NCBI GenBank assembly: GCA_002689135.1
Contig: NZEU01000048.1
Span: forward strand, 1-32,985
Direction of reading: 5' to 3'
Length of the DNA: 32,985 bases
Source of the DNA: Porticoccaceae bacterium
GTDB lineage: Bacteria > Pseudomonadota > Gammaproteobacteria > Pseudomonadales > Porticoccaceae
Below the pieces are notes generated by a model, which saw only the letters and a list, made by a program, of their open reading frames with translations, did no database searches and was not told the origin of the DNA. Numbering within the stretch: position 1 is the stretch's first letter; each line of letters starts with the position of its first letter. A program made the translations under genes and the position numbers. Shown here piece after piece: positions 9,102 through 19,544 of this stretch.

Positions 9102-10289
9102 TTAAAATAATTTCTCTATTGGAAGCTGAATTTCAACGCTTTTACTGTAATCAACCCCCTTCACATGAAACCCAAATAGCTTAAGAAACTCGTCTCTGTA
9201 GCCTGGCAAATCTGCCACATCACTCAAGTTTTCATCTTTAGCTGTGCTCCAAGACTGGGACACAGCATTCTGTATCTGCGGCTGAAGTTCTAGATCATCC
9301 ACACGAAACCGCCCTGACCCATCAATTCTCGGTGAATCCGTATACAGACACTCTTTGAATAATCGGCAAATCTGTTCAATACAACCCTCATGCGTTCCTT
9401 TACGCTTCATTTCGCGGAATAAAATCGATAGATATAGCGGCATTATGGGAATAGCCGCACTTGCCTGCGTAACAACAGCTTTTAACACTGACACTCTTGC
9501 ATCTCCACCAATAGATTGTAATCTTTTTCTTATGGTAAGTGCTTTCAGATCTAGATCCCTTTTTGCCTCACCGATAGTCCCATGCCAGTATATGTCCCAC
9601 GTAATTTTTTCTCCGATATATGTGAAAGCGGTGGTTTTGATTCCAGTCGCCAACACGTTTGCCTCTTGAAGAGCCTGTATCCATAGCATCCAATCCTCTC
9701 CACCCATCACAGAAACTGTATCACTGATTTCTTTGTCACTAGCGGCTCGAATTCGGGATGTCTGCAGTTTTCCCTTTTGCACATCAATGCCTAACATGCA
9801 TACATCTTTCCCAATCGGCTTTAAAACGGACTGATGAATAACTCCAGTTACTGGATGCTCGCGACGAGGCGCTGCTAGACTGTAAATGACAAGATCAACT
9901 TGCCCCAGATCAGACTTAATCGCCTCAATGGTACGATCTTTAATAGCTGTAGAAAATGCATCACCGTTTATACTTTTTGCATAAACGCCCGAGATTTCGG
10001 CCTGATGATGAAATTCTACTGAGTTATACCAACCAGCAGATGCGGTTTTTTTTTCAGTGCCGACTTTCTCAAAAAAAACACCGATTGTAGCCGCATTTGC
10101 TCCAAAAGCTGCGGAAATACGAGCGGCCAAGCCATAACCAGACGATGCGCCGATAATCAAGACACGTTTAGGACCATCAATTTTAGACCCAAATTCTGTA
10201 AAACTTTTTTGATCTTTTACATTCCTAGCGCATCCAGCAGGGTGGCTAGTAACACACATGAAACCACGCACTCGAGGTTCGACTATCAT
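9102..10289 (-). CDS. fabV: Trans-2-enoyl-ACP/CoA reductase FabV
   Basis: N-terminus '[20 protein letters not shown]', '[16 protein letters not shown]', '[11 protein letters not shown]', '[28 protein letters not shown]'. Confidence 0.97.
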   Translation of the reverse strand: MIVEPRVRGFMCVTSHPAGCARNVKDQKSFTEFGSKIDGPKRVLIIGASSGYGLAARISAAFGANAATIGVFFEKVGTEKKTASAGWYNSVEFHHQAEISGVYAKSINGDAFSTAIKDRTIEAIKSDLGQVDLVIYSLAAPRREHPVTGVIHQSVLKPIGKDVCMLGIDVQKGKLQTSRIRAASDKEISDTVSVMGGEDWMLWIQALQEANVLATGIKTTAFTYIGEKITWDIYWHGTIGEAKRDLDLKALTIRKRLQSIGGDARVSVLKAVVTQASAAIPIMPLYLSILFREMKRKGTHEGCIEQICRLFKECLYTDSPRIDGSGRFRVDDLELQPQIQNAVSQSWSTAKDENLSDVADLPGYRDEFLKLFGFHVKGVDYSKSVEIQLPIEKLF

Positions 10290-10540
10290 TTATATATTTG
10301 CTCCGAAGAATTAATTAAAAAGAAAACACCTCTAGTAAATAATATCCTACCGACGCCCTTTATACCTAGAAGACGACATATTTTCATCATTAATAAACTG
10401 TTTCTCGTGTACCATGAGAACAAATATTGATGCGGAAGAGGTTAAGTTTGGCCTTCTAGGTGCCTTACTCCGTAGTGTTTTATATTGATACTGAACTTTC
10501 ACATTTTACTCCAAAACTCTTAGTACGCCAAAGATAAACT

Positions 10541-11641
10541 ATGACGTTTAGCAAAAAATTGAATCTATCTAATAACCTTACCAATCCATTTATTAAGAGG
10601 CATTTTCTTGATGCACTCAGCGAAAGCAACAGTGCGTGTGCCGACACCGGTTGGGACCCGCTTCACATACGAATTAATCAAGGAAACGCTGGCGCAATGC
10701 TTCCGTTATATCTCAAAACCCATTCTATGGGAGAATATGTTTTCGATCATCCATGGGCAAACGCCTACCACCGACATGGCCTCGAATACTATCCAAAACT
10801 TGTCACGGCTATCCCATTCACACCATCAATGGGTCCAAGAATTGTAAGTCCAGATAACTCACTGCCGATAAACTATACCGAACTAATTAATAATATTACT
10901 GAGATTGCTACCAACCGGCGTTTATCAAGTTGGCACCTCTTGTTCGGCAATACTCATGTTGTCAGGTCCTTCGAAAGTCCCGAGCTATTGACCCGTAAGG
11001 GTGTCCAGTATCACTGGCACAACCGAGGCTATAGTGATTTCGATGATTTCTTGAATAGCCTCACTTCTAAAAAGAGGAAAATGATAAGGAAAGAGAGGGA
11101 AAGCATTTCGCGCCAAGAAATTGCTGTCACTCTACTTACAGGAAAAAAAATAGGTAATTCAGTGTGGGAGCTCTTTTACAACTTGTATGAAAGAACTTAT
11201 GCTAAACGCAATGGCACAAGAGGATATTTAACTAAGAAATTTTTTAACTTAATCAGTAGTTCTATGTCTGACCAGCTACTGATGGCAGTTGCAACAAGAC
11301 ATGAGAAACCGATCGCGTGTGCTTTATATTTCTATGACAGTGAGTGCCTATATGGGAGATACTGGGGGAGCACCAGCGAGTATGATCACCTACATTTCGA
11401 GCTCTGCTACTATGCTGGCATTGAGTTTGCCATCACCAACGGACTAGTCCGATTTGACGCCGGAGCCCAAGGCGAACACAAGCTCATTAGAGGATTTGAA
11501 CCGGTAGAGACAACTTCACTGCATTGGATCAGGAGTCCGGAATTTCGGCATGCCATCAGTAGCTTTCTTGAGCAAGAAGAACCCCATGTTGTTGAGCACA
11601 TGGAACGAGCGAGACAACTGTTGCCATACAAATCAACTTAG
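10541..11641 (+). CDS. GNAT-like DUF482 / COG3146 family protein
   Basis: 366 aa with 'YVFDHPWANAYHRHGLEYYPKLVTAIPFTPSMGPRI' and 'FDAGAQGEHKLIRGFEP' typical of this family. Confidence 0.85.
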   Translation: MTFSKKLNLSNNLTNPFIKRHFLDALSESNSACADTGWDPLHIRINQGNAGAMLPLYLKTHSMGEYVFDHPWANAYHRHGLEYYPKLVTAIPFTPSMGPRIVSPDNSLPINYTELINNITEIATNRRLSSWHLLFGNTHVVRSFESPELLTRKGVQYHWHNRGYSDFDDFLNSLTSKKRKMIRKERESISRQEIAVTLLTGKKIGNSVWELFYNLYERTYAKRNGTRGYLTKKFFNLISSSMSDQLLMAVATRHEKPIACALYFYDSECLYGRYWGSTSEYDHLHFELCYYAGIEFAITNGLVRFDAGAQGEHKLIRGFEPVETTSLHWIRSPEFRHAISSFLEQEEPHVVEHMERARQLLPYKST

Positions 11642-11643
11642 GA

Positions 11644-12096
11644 TTACCAGACCCCCTCGTTTTTCATAGACTGCCAGGGTTCAGTAGCCGAAAGAGCCTC
11701 ACCACTCTGTAAAAGCTCAATAGAAATGTTTTCAGGAGACCTGATAAACGCCATTCTCCCGTCACGCGGTGGACGGTTTATGGTAACCCCGTTATTCATC
11801 AAACGTTGACAGCTTAAATAGATATCATCAACCTCAAATGCCAGGTGCCCAAAGTTACGCCCCCCTTCAAACTTTTCTGCGTCCCAATTATAGGTCAACT
11901 CTATGAGGGGAGAGCGTAACTGCTCAGCATTTTTAACATCTCCAGGAGCTGTTAGAAAAACTAAAGTAAAGCGTCCTGATGGATAATCATTGCGAGAATG
12001 CTCCATCAACCCAAGTGCATCGCGATAAAACGACAACGCTCGCTCCAGATTTTCAACCCTCACCATTGTGTGTAAATAACGCAAAAACTCCTCCAC
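11644..12096 (-). CDS. gloA: Lactoylglutathione lyase-like VOC/glyoxalase I protein
   Basis: 'YLHTMVRVENLERALSFYRDALGL', 'ELTYNWD', 'FGHLAFEVDDI'. Confidence 0.9.
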   Translation of the reverse strand: MEEFLRYLHTMVRVENLERALSFYRDALGLMEHSRNDYPSGRFTLVFLTAPGDVKNAEQLRSPLIELTYNWDAEKFEGGRNFGHLAFEVDDIYLSCQRLMNNGVTINRPPRDGRMAFIRSPENISIELLQSGEALSATEPWQSMKNEGVW

Positions 12097-12116
12097 GCAT
12101 TATGTTCTATACTTTA

Positions 12117-13799
12117 TCAAAACATGGCCAGCAGGCGAACATCAAATAATATCCTTGTAATATCACCCATAAATCTTCCGGCATCCGCCCCATTAACAAT
12201 GCTATGATCATAAGATAGGGACAACGGCAAGAGCAGTCTCGGTTGGAAGTCGACTCCATTCCAGCAAGGTTTCATGGCAGCCTTTGAAACTCCAAGTATC
12301 GCTACTTCTGGCGAATTTACTATTGGTGTAAAGTAACTACCCCCCAAAGCCCCTAAACTTGAGATTGTGAAGCAACCCCCTTGCATGTCCGAAACAGAAA
12401 GCTTACCCTGCCGAGCTTTTTCAGCAGTCGAGAGGATCTCTTCAGCAAGCTCCCAGATTCCTTTTTTGTCCACATCTTTAAGCACAGGAACAACCAATCC
12501 ACGCTGAGTATCAACAGCAATGCCAATATTAATGTAGTTTCTTTGTAGGAACTCATTCGAATTCAATAAAAGAGATCGATTGAATTTTGAATTAGCCCGC
12601 AAAGCAATTGCCACAGATTTAATGATAAAGGCAAGAGGCGTCAGCTTGGTCTCTCTAGCTTTTGCTTCATCACTAAGCGACTTCCGGAACGATTCAAGTT
12701 CAGTTATGTCAGCATCATCAAAATGAGTCACATGCGGGATGGTGGACCAGCTCTCCTTCATGTTGCGGGCAGTGAGTATCTCTATCTTGCTCATATTGAC
12801 CCGCTCTACTGCTCCAAATGACTCAAAATCTGTCTCTGATAGCGGACGTGTATTATCATAGACGGAGGGCGGAGCCTGTGGAGCGTTAATCCGTTGAGCG
12901 ACAAAACTATTTAGATCCTCTTTAGTAATACGCCCTCTGGGCCCCGAACCAGTGACCAGTGTCAAATCCAGCCCAAGCTCTCGTGCCGCAAGTCGTATAG
13001 ATGGTCCAGCGTAAACATCGCTAGAAACAGAAATATATTCCTGTGTACTCGGTATAGTGGTGACATCGGTCTGAGCTTCCTTTGCACTAAGTATTTTCTC
13101 ATTGATCTCAGAATAAGCCTTCAATTCTTTTTCAGGTGCTAATGAAGGCTCGACTAAGTCATCCACATTCCCTCTGGCTCCTCCAACCACGTCTTCTTTA
13201 ATATGCTTAAGACGCACTACCGGGTCCCCTGTGCTAAGCTTGTCTGACTCAACCGTGAGAACCTCAATGACAACCCCAGAAACACTGGCAGGCACGTCCA
13301 TCGATGCCTTGTCAGACTCCAGTGTAACCAAAGTATCTCCTTCATCAACTTCGTCACCAACAGAAACCAAGACTTCTACAACATTCAAGGCTTCGGAACT
13401 TCCTGTATCTGGAACCAAGGCAACGATAGCCTCATCAGGGCTATCATCACCATTTAAGCATGTGTCAACCTCATCCTTGATATTTTGATGAGCACCTGAA
13501 GTGTTCGATTGAACACCACTAATAGTGGTCGGTCCTCTAGTGTTGGAAACGTTCCCAACACTGCCAATCTCAATCTCGGCAATTGGGACGCCAACCTTTA
13601 CGCTGTCACCCTCTTTCACTAGGTAGCGAGATAAAATCCCCTCAGCGGTAGATGGGACGTCCATACTAGCCTTGTCAGATTCCAATACTAGTATAGACTC
13701 ATCTAGCTCCACTCTTGCACCCGGAGCAATAGCTAGTTCGATCACCTCAACACTGTCAACACCGCCAAGATCAGGGACTAATATCAATTCGATTGCCAC
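12117..13799 (-). CDS. aceF: Pyruvate dehydrogenase complex E2 (dihydrolipoyllysine acetyltransferase), two lipoyl domains
   Basis: Two 'ESDKASMDVP' lipoylation sites; peripheral subunit-binding domain 'GPSIRLAARELGLDLTLVTGSGPRGRITKEDL'; catalytic 'LSYDHSIVNGADAGRF'. Confidence 0.96.
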   Translation of the reverse strand: MAIELILVPDLGGVDSVEVIELAIAPGARVELDESILVLESDKASMDVPSTAEGILSRYLVKEGDSVKVGVPIAEIEIGSVGNVSNTRGPTTISGVQSNTSGAHQNIKDEVDTCLNGDDSPDEAIVALVPDTGSSEALNVVEVLVSVGDEVDEGDTLVTLESDKASMDVPASVSGVVIEVLTVESDKLSTGDPVVRLKHIKEDVVGGARGNVDDLVEPSLAPEKELKAYSEINEKILSAKEAQTDVTTIPSTQEYISVSSDVYAGPSIRLAARELGLDLTLVTGSGPRGRITKEDLNSFVAQRINAPQAPPSVYDNTRPLSETDFESFGAVERVNMSKIEILTARNMKESWSTIPHVTHFDDADITELESFRKSLSDEAKARETKLTPLAFIIKSVAIALRANSKFNRSLLLNSNEFLQRNYINIGIAVDTQRGLVVPVLKDVDKKGIWELAEEILSTAEKARQGKLSVSDMQGGCFTISSLGALGGSYFTPIVNSPEVAILGVSKAAMKPCWNGVDFQPRLLLPLSLSYDHSIVNGADAGRFMGDITRILFDVRLLAMF

Positions 13800-13876
13800 A
13801 ATAATACCTCAAATTTCGCCCGCACTTTAATTGTCTCTACAATACACAAAAATATGATCTCACGGTGAAAGATAAT

Positions 13877-16525
13877 TCAAACAGCCAGTGGATTACATTT
13901 TTCGGGATCTATTCCAAGAGCGATAATTGCCTCTGAAACAACGTTCACATTTAATTTACCTAGGTCTGAGAGAGCTTTCAATGCTGCCACCACGATGAAA
14001 TTTCTATCCACCTCAAAGAAATATCTTAGAGACTCTCGGCTGTCGCTTCGGCCAAATCCATCAGTTCCCAGCACATAGAGTGGTGAATGAATAAAGGCCC
14101 TCAGCTGTTCGCCATAATTTTTCATGTAATCTGTAGCAATAACCACAGGTCCATGACTATCTTGAAGGGCCTCTTCCACGAAAGAAACCCTGGGTTCATC
14201 TGTGGGGTGGAGCAAATTCCATCTCTCCACACTCTGTCCCTCACGAACTAATTGGTTTACGCTCGTTAAACTCCAGATATCAGAGTTTATATTGTATTTT
14301 TGCGACAGAATTTCTTGAGCTCGAAGAACTTCGTTCAAAATCGTACCTGAACCCATTAACTGAACTTTTAAATCTGCCTCGGGAGATTTTTTTAATCGGT
14401 ACATTCCCTTGATAATACCGTCTCTAACCTCAACTGGCATCGCAGGCTGTTGGTAGTTTTCATTCATTGTCGTTATATAATAAAAGCAATTTTCACGTTG
14501 TTGAAACATTGTGTCCAAACCATTCTGTATGATTACTGCAAGTTCATAACTATATGTTGCGTCGTAGCTTCTGCAGTTGGGGACCGTATTTGCTAATATG
14601 TGGCTGTGGCCATCCTGGTGCTGTAATCCTTCTCCATTTAATGTTGTTCGCCCTGCAGTGGCGCCAATAAGAAACCCTCTAGCCTGGCTATCCCCGGATG
14701 CCCAAGCTAAATCACCAATTCGCTGGAAACCGAACATAGAATAAAATATATAAAAAGGAATCATCGGCAAAGCATTTGTGCTGTAGGACGTTGAAAGTGC
14801 CAACCAAGCCGACATGGCTCCAGCTTCGTTTATGCCCTCTTCTAAAATTACACCCTTTTTATCTTCCTTGTAGTACATAATCTGCTCACGATCATGCGGT
14901 GTATACTTTTGGCCGGCAGAACTATATATGCCTAGCTGACGGAACATCCCTTCCATTCCGAAAGTTCTAGCTTCATCAGGTACGATAGGTACTATAAACT
15001 TTCCTATATTCACATCTTTGACTAGGGTAGATAATACTCTTACAAACGCCATAGTGGTTGAAATAGCCCTTTCACCACTGCTTTCTGTTTGCTTTTTAAA
15101 CGTATCAAGCTCGGGAATCTTCATCGCGGGAAATTCTGCTAGTCGACTGGGTATTGCTCCTCCCAATGTATCGCGTTGTTGCTTCATGTAAAGCATCTCT
15201 GGACTATCATCTGGAGGACGATAGTAAGGAACGCTATGGAGCGTATCATCACTAATTGGAAGACCGAAGCGATCTCTAAACGATCTCAACGCTTTTATAT
15301 CTAATTTTTTAACCGAGTGAGTATCATTAGCGGCCTCACCGGCACCACCTAATCCATAACCTTTTACTGTGTGAGCCAGTATTACAGAAGGTTTTCCTCT
15401 AAATTGAGAAGCAGCATGATAGGCGGCAAACACCTTGTAGGGATCATGTCCTCCTCTATTTAATCCCATTATTTGATCATCAGTCATATCAGCAACTAAT
15501 TCCAAGAGTTCGGGATATTTTCCGAAGAAATGTTCTCTGGTGTATGCACCACCATTAAATTTATAATTTTGTAATTCGCCATCATATACCTCATTCATAC
15601 GTTGCAATAACAAACCACTCTTATCTCTGTCTAGAAGAACATCCCAATGTCGACCCCAAACCACTTTTATGACGTTCCAACCAGCACCGCGAAAAACTCC
15701 CTCCAACTCTTGAATAATCTTTCCATTACCTCGAACAGGGCCATCCAATCTTTGAAGATTGCAATTCACAACAAAGATCAGATTTTCTAATTGTTCCCGA
15801 CCAGCAAGTGATATTGCGCCAAGAGTCTCTGGCTCATCACACTCTCCATCACCCAAGAACGCCCAAACCTTTCTACCCTTCCGCGGAAGAAGACTTCGTG
15901 CAGAGAGATATCTCATCACATGCGCCTGATAGATAGCCTGAATTGGTCCAAGACCCATTGACACAGTGGGGAACTGCCAGTACTCGGGCATAAGCCACGG
16001 ATGTGGATACGACGAGAGGCCGTCACCATCGACTTCTCTTCGAAAATTATCTAATTGCTCAGCCGAAATACGCTTTTCTAGGAATGAACGAGCATATATA
16101 CCGGGTGCGCTATGCCCCTGGAAAAAAATAAGATCTCCCAACTGCTTTTCAGACGAAGCACGAAAAAAATGGTTGAAGCCGATTTCATAAAGCGTTGCCG
16201 CAGAGGCAAAACTTGCAATGTGCCCCCCAATACCTGGAGATCTCTCATTTGCTCGCATAACCATGGCCAGAGCGTTCCAGCGAATCAGAGAACGAATCTT
16301 ACGCTCCATAAAAAGGTCACCTGGCAATGGTTTTTCATCGTTGGGAGCAATAGTATTACAGAAATTTGTGGTCGCGGTACTCGGAACCGGGACAGATTGT
16401 GCTTGAGCATGAGCGCGGAGTTTTTCCAAGATATATGCGGCTCGTTCTTTACCAGAAAAACGGTTTACCGAATCGAATGCGTCCAGCCACTCTTGAGTTT
16501 CTAATGGATCAAGATCTTCAGCCAT
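13877..16525 (-). CDS. aceE: Pyruvate dehydrogenase E1 component, homodimeric type
   Basis: 'GHIASFASAATLYEIGFNHFFR', 'FLGDGECDEPE', 'VVNCNLQRLDGPVRGNGKIIQELE', 'ADQ/SDLW..LTSVNQL' regions. Start ATG at 16525 or 16537. Confidence 0.98.
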   Translation of the reverse strand: MAEDLDPLETQEWLDAFDSVNRFSGKERAAYILEKLRAHAQAQSVPVPSTATTNFCNTIAPNDEKPLPGDLFMERKIRSLIRWNALAMVMRANERSPGIGGHIASFASAATLYEIGFNHFFRASSEKQLGDLIFFQGHSAPGIYARSFLEKRISAEQLDNFRREVDGDGLSSYPHPWLMPEYWQFPTVSMGLGPIQAIYQAHVMRYLSARSLLPRKGRKVWAFLGDGECDEPETLGAISLAGREQLENLIFVVNCNLQRLDGPVRGNGKIIQELEGVFRGAGWNVIKVVWGRHWDVLLDRDKSGLLLQRMNEVYDGELQNYKFNGGAYTREHFFGKYPELLELVADMTDDQIMGLNRGGHDPYKVFAAYHAASQFRGKPSVILAHTVKGYGLGGAGEAANDTHSVKKLDIKALRSFRDRFGLPISDDTLHSVPYYRPPDDSPEMLYMKQQRDTLGGAIPSRLAEFPAMKIPELDTFKKQTESSGERAISTTMAFVRVLSTLVKDVNIGKFIVPIVPDEARTFGMEGMFRQLGIYSSAGQKYTPHDREQIMYYKEDKKGVILEEGINEAGAMSAWLALSTSYSTNALPMIPFYIFYSMFGFQRIGDLAWASGDSQARGFLIGATAGRTTLNGEGLQHQDGHSHILANTVPNCRSYDATYSYELAVIIQNGLDTMFQQRENCFYYITTMNENYQQPAMPVEVRDGIIKGMYRLKKSPEADLKVQLMGSGTILNEVLRAQEILSQKYNINSDIWSLTSVNQLVREGQSVERWNLLHPTDEPRVSFVEEALQDSHGPVVIATDYMKNYGEQLRAFIHSPLYVLGTDGFGRSDSRESLRYFFEVDRNFIVVAALKALSDLGKLNVNVVSEAIIALGIDPEKCNPLAV

Positions 16526-16780
16526 GAGGTTTCGCACTCCAGAGTCGATTCTTTAATGTTTAATCCGACAATTTAAAACTTGCAACGATAATTTATGTAC
16601 TAATACTACAGTCAAGCGAGTTATCCAGCGCCCATTTATTGTACTTCTATCAGCAATATCGTTTCAATAGCTAGAAAGTCGATATAAAACAATTCGTTAA
16701 AAATAAAAATAAAATCTCGATTTGTAGTATATTTACACCCTAATACTTAAATTCAACTTGAGACACTATAAATAAACCTA

Positions 16781-16800
16781 ATAGCCTGTGGTGTGGCTAT
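16781..16800 (-). terminator. Weak terminator-like hairpin downstream of the AI-2E gene
   Basis: ATAGCC-ACACCACA-GGCTAT stem on the minus strand followed by a loosely T-rich 'TAGGTTTATTT'. Confidence 0.35.
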
Positions 16801-16815
16801 AACTGAATTAGAAAC

Positions 16816-17892
16816 CTAATCTTCGGGTGCACTGTTCATATCTGACACTGGCCATGCCTTGTATACTGCATTCACGAGGGTCGCTAACGGTATCGCAAAA
16901 AACACACCCCAGAATCCCCAAACACCGCCAAAAATCAACACAGCGGATATTATGGCGACCGGATGCAAGTTAACTACTTCAGAAAACAGCAGGGGGACCA
17001 ATAGATTTCCATCCAGAAATTGTATAATTACATAAATAATTGATAACCAAAGGAATTCTGGACCCCAACCCCACTGCGCATACCCAACCATCAGTACAGG
17101 TATAGTGACCAAAGTAGCTCCTATATATGGCACGAGCACAGAGAGTCCAACAAGCATTGCAAGTAACGCAGCATATTTCAGGTCTAAGAACATGAATGCG
17201 ATTAATGAAGTAAAACCGACTAGTATTATCTCAATAAATTTTCCACGGATGTAATTCGAACATTGTGCCTCCATTTCAAGCCAGATTGAGTTTAAGACTG
17301 GTCGATTAGAGGGCAATAGCCCTGAAAAAAATGACACGAGCAAGTCTTTATCTTTCAACATGAAAAACACCAACAAAGGAACCAGAATTAAATAAATAAC
17401 AATTGAGAGGAGCCCAGGAAAACTGCTTATAGATAATGCGAAAAGTTGCTCGGCAACTTCACCCAATTCTTCAGTGACACGCACACTAATGGCATTAAAC
17501 TGATCAACGGTGACATAGTCTGCATATTTTTCAGGAACGCTTGCAATAATATCTTGTATGTTTGCCAAAATACTAGGAGTCTCACCGACAAGCACCCTCA
17601 TTTGACGTCCTACCAAAGGTATAAATCCAACAAGTAGTGAAATCATTCCTACGATGAAAACTATATAAGACAAACTCATAGCAACAGATCGTGAGATACC
17701 AAAACTACAAACTTTATTCACCATTCCTTGTAAAAGAAAGGTAATGACAATCGATACCAATAATGGACCGAGCACACCTCCAAAGGTCATAAAAATTAGC
17801 AACGAGGCAAGAAGTATAATACTCAGGAGTAACGCCTCACTGCTACCGAAGTATTTGTCAAACCAATCTAAAACTGTCTTTTTAATCATCAA
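16816..17892 (-). CDS. AI-2E family transporter (PerM-like permease)
   Basis: Multi-TM protein with 'LVPYIGATLVTIPVL', 'FLDGNLLVPLLFSEVVNLHPVAIISAVLIFGGVWGFWGVFFAIPLATLV'. Confidence 0.93.
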   Translation of the reverse strand: MMIKKTVLDWFDKYFGSSEALLLSIILLASLLIFMTFGGVLGPLLVSIVITFLLQGMVNKVCSFGISRSVAMSLSYIVFIVGMISLLVGFIPLVGRQMRVLVGETPSILANIQDIIASVPEKYADYVTVDQFNAISVRVTEELGEVAEQLFALSISSFPGLLSIVIYLILVPLLVFFMLKDKDLLVSFFSGLLPSNRPVLNSIWLEMEAQCSNYIRGKFIEIILVGFTSLIAFMFLDLKYAALLAMLVGLSVLVPYIGATLVTIPVLMVGYAQWGWGPEFLWLSIIYVIIQFLDGNLLVPLLFSEVVNLHPVAIISAVLIFGGVWGFWGVFFAIPLATLVNAVYKAWPVSDMNSAPED

Positions 17893-18048
17893 GATTTGCT
17901 CATCCTAGAATAAACCACTATTCTCCAGCCATCTAATATACCTAAAAGTTGCAATAATATTTTTATTTTTGTGGCTAACGCAATGTTACTCATAAAAATG
18001 TGTAAGATTATTGATACAAATTCTTAAATACAACAGTGAAACAACTAC

Positions 18049-19509
18049 ATGAGTTTGCCAAGAAAAAGAGTTCGCTGGGTAGTAGCTTTTTACGTTTTCT
18101 GCACCATTTTTTGTGCAATCCGAAGCGTAAGTTCGGAGATTAATCTACCAATACTGGGAGACACTAGTTCAGCAATTGTGTCCGCGCAACAAGAATACCT
18201 CCTTGGGCGCAGTTGGTTGAAAGCCTTCCGCGCCAGTGTCCCTGAATATGATGACCCTCTTGTAAAGGACTATCTTGAGATTTTGCTTTTAAATCTTGCT
18301 ACCTACAGCGAACTAAAAGATACACAGTTAGAACTTATCATAATTGACAATCCAACCATGAATGCCTTCGCTGTCCCGGGTGGGGTTATCGGCATACATA
18401 TCGGCTTATTCAATTATGCTAAGTCCGAGGATCAACTAGCGTCTGTTCTTGCGCATGAGCTTGCACATCTGAGCCAGAGACACTTTGCGAGAGGAATCGA
18501 AGCAAAACGTAAAAACGCCTCCCTCGGCATGGGCGCCTTGCTTGTTGGCTTAGTCATAGCTGCGTCAGGTAATCCGGATGCAGGCACGGCAGTGATCTCC
18601 GCATCACAGGCCGCGTCTCTTGAGAGTAGCCTGAGATATAGTCGAAGTAATGAAAAGGAGGCTGATAGAATCGGCTTTCAGACTATTCGAAACTCCGGCC
18701 GAGATCCAGCAGCGGTTAGTCAGATGTTTGAACAGATGCTCTCAGTTAGACGGTACATCGGCAATCGGCCACCAGAATTCTTACTCACTCATCCCATCAC
18801 TGAGAAACGTATCTCTGATGCGAAAAATCGCTTGCTGAGGGTCCCAAAAAAGTATTATCCGACAAGTGAAACCTATAATTTAATTCGTGTTAGAACAATG
18901 ACACGAAACAACGATAGTCCCACCGAAAAGATCAAACATTTTCAACATCAACTTCGAAACAGATATTCTGACCTAGAGCCGATTAAATATGGTCTCACAT
19001 TATCGTTGATACAAAATGGCGACTATATGGAAGCGAGAAAAGTCATTAACGAACTAATCACTGATGATCCTGATCAATTCATTTTCAGATACACCAGCAT
19101 AGAACTAGACATTGCCGACCAGCATTTTTATAAAGCCAAACAAAAGATTGAAAAGTTATTGACCATCCGTCCAACTAGCTATCCGTTAAAACTCCTTAAC
19201 TCCAAAGTGCTACTGAAAGAGAATCGCTATGAACGGGCGGCCAAAGTCTTGAAAGGTTTATCAAGGGAACGTCCCTATGATCCACATTTATGGTATCACC
19301 TTGCTGAAGTGAGTGGCTTAGCGGGCGATATCTCTGGAGTACACCTCGCACGCGCGGAATACTTTATCTTGGTAGGCGCTTTTGATAGAGCGAAACAACA
19401 GTTTACACACGCGGCCAAACTGCTTAGAAAAAATTTCAAACAAAGTGCGATCATTCAACAAAGAATGCAAGATTTGATGATGATTGAAAAGAGAGTCTCG
19501 AATCTTTAA
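18049..19509 (+). CDS. M48 family metalloprotease with TPR repeats (BepA/YfgC-like)
   Basis: 'NAFAVPGGVIGIHIGLF', 'VLAHELAHLSQRH', 'SRSNEKEADRIGFQ', then a TPR-like C-terminus. Confidence 0.92.
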   Translation: MSLPRKRVRWVVAFYVFCTIFCAIRSVSSEINLPILGDTSSAIVSAQQEYLLGRSWLKAFRASVPEYDDPLVKDYLEILLLNLATYSELKDTQLELIIIDNPTMNAFAVPGGVIGIHIGLFNYAKSEDQLASVLAHELAHLSQRHFARGIEAKRKNASLGMGALLVGLVIAASGNPDAGTAVISASQAASLESSLRYSRSNEKEADRIGFQTIRNSGRDPAAVSQMFEQMLSVRRYIGNRPPEFLLTHPITEKRISDAKNRLLRVPKKYYPTSETYNLIRVRTMTRNNDSPTEKIKHFQHQLRNRYSDLEPIKYGLTLSLIQNGDYMEARKVINELITDDPDQFIFRYTSIELDIADQHFYKAKQKIEKLLTIRPTSYPLKLLNSKVLLKENRYERAAKVLKGLSRERPYDPHLWYHLAEVSGLAGDISGVHLARAEYFILVGAFDRAKQQFTHAAKLLRKNFKQSAIIQQRMQDLMMIEKRVSNL

Positions 19510-19544
19510 GTAATTCCTCCTCACCAAAATAGAACTACGATCTG

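Noticed and set aside
10209-10430. 73-aa plus-strand ORF at the fabV 5' end
   Set aside because: Largely antisense to the conserved FabV N-terminus; no SD or motif.
16112-16504. 130-aa plus-strand ORF inside aceE
   Set aside because: Antisense shadow of the highly conserved aceE coding region; composition not protein-like.
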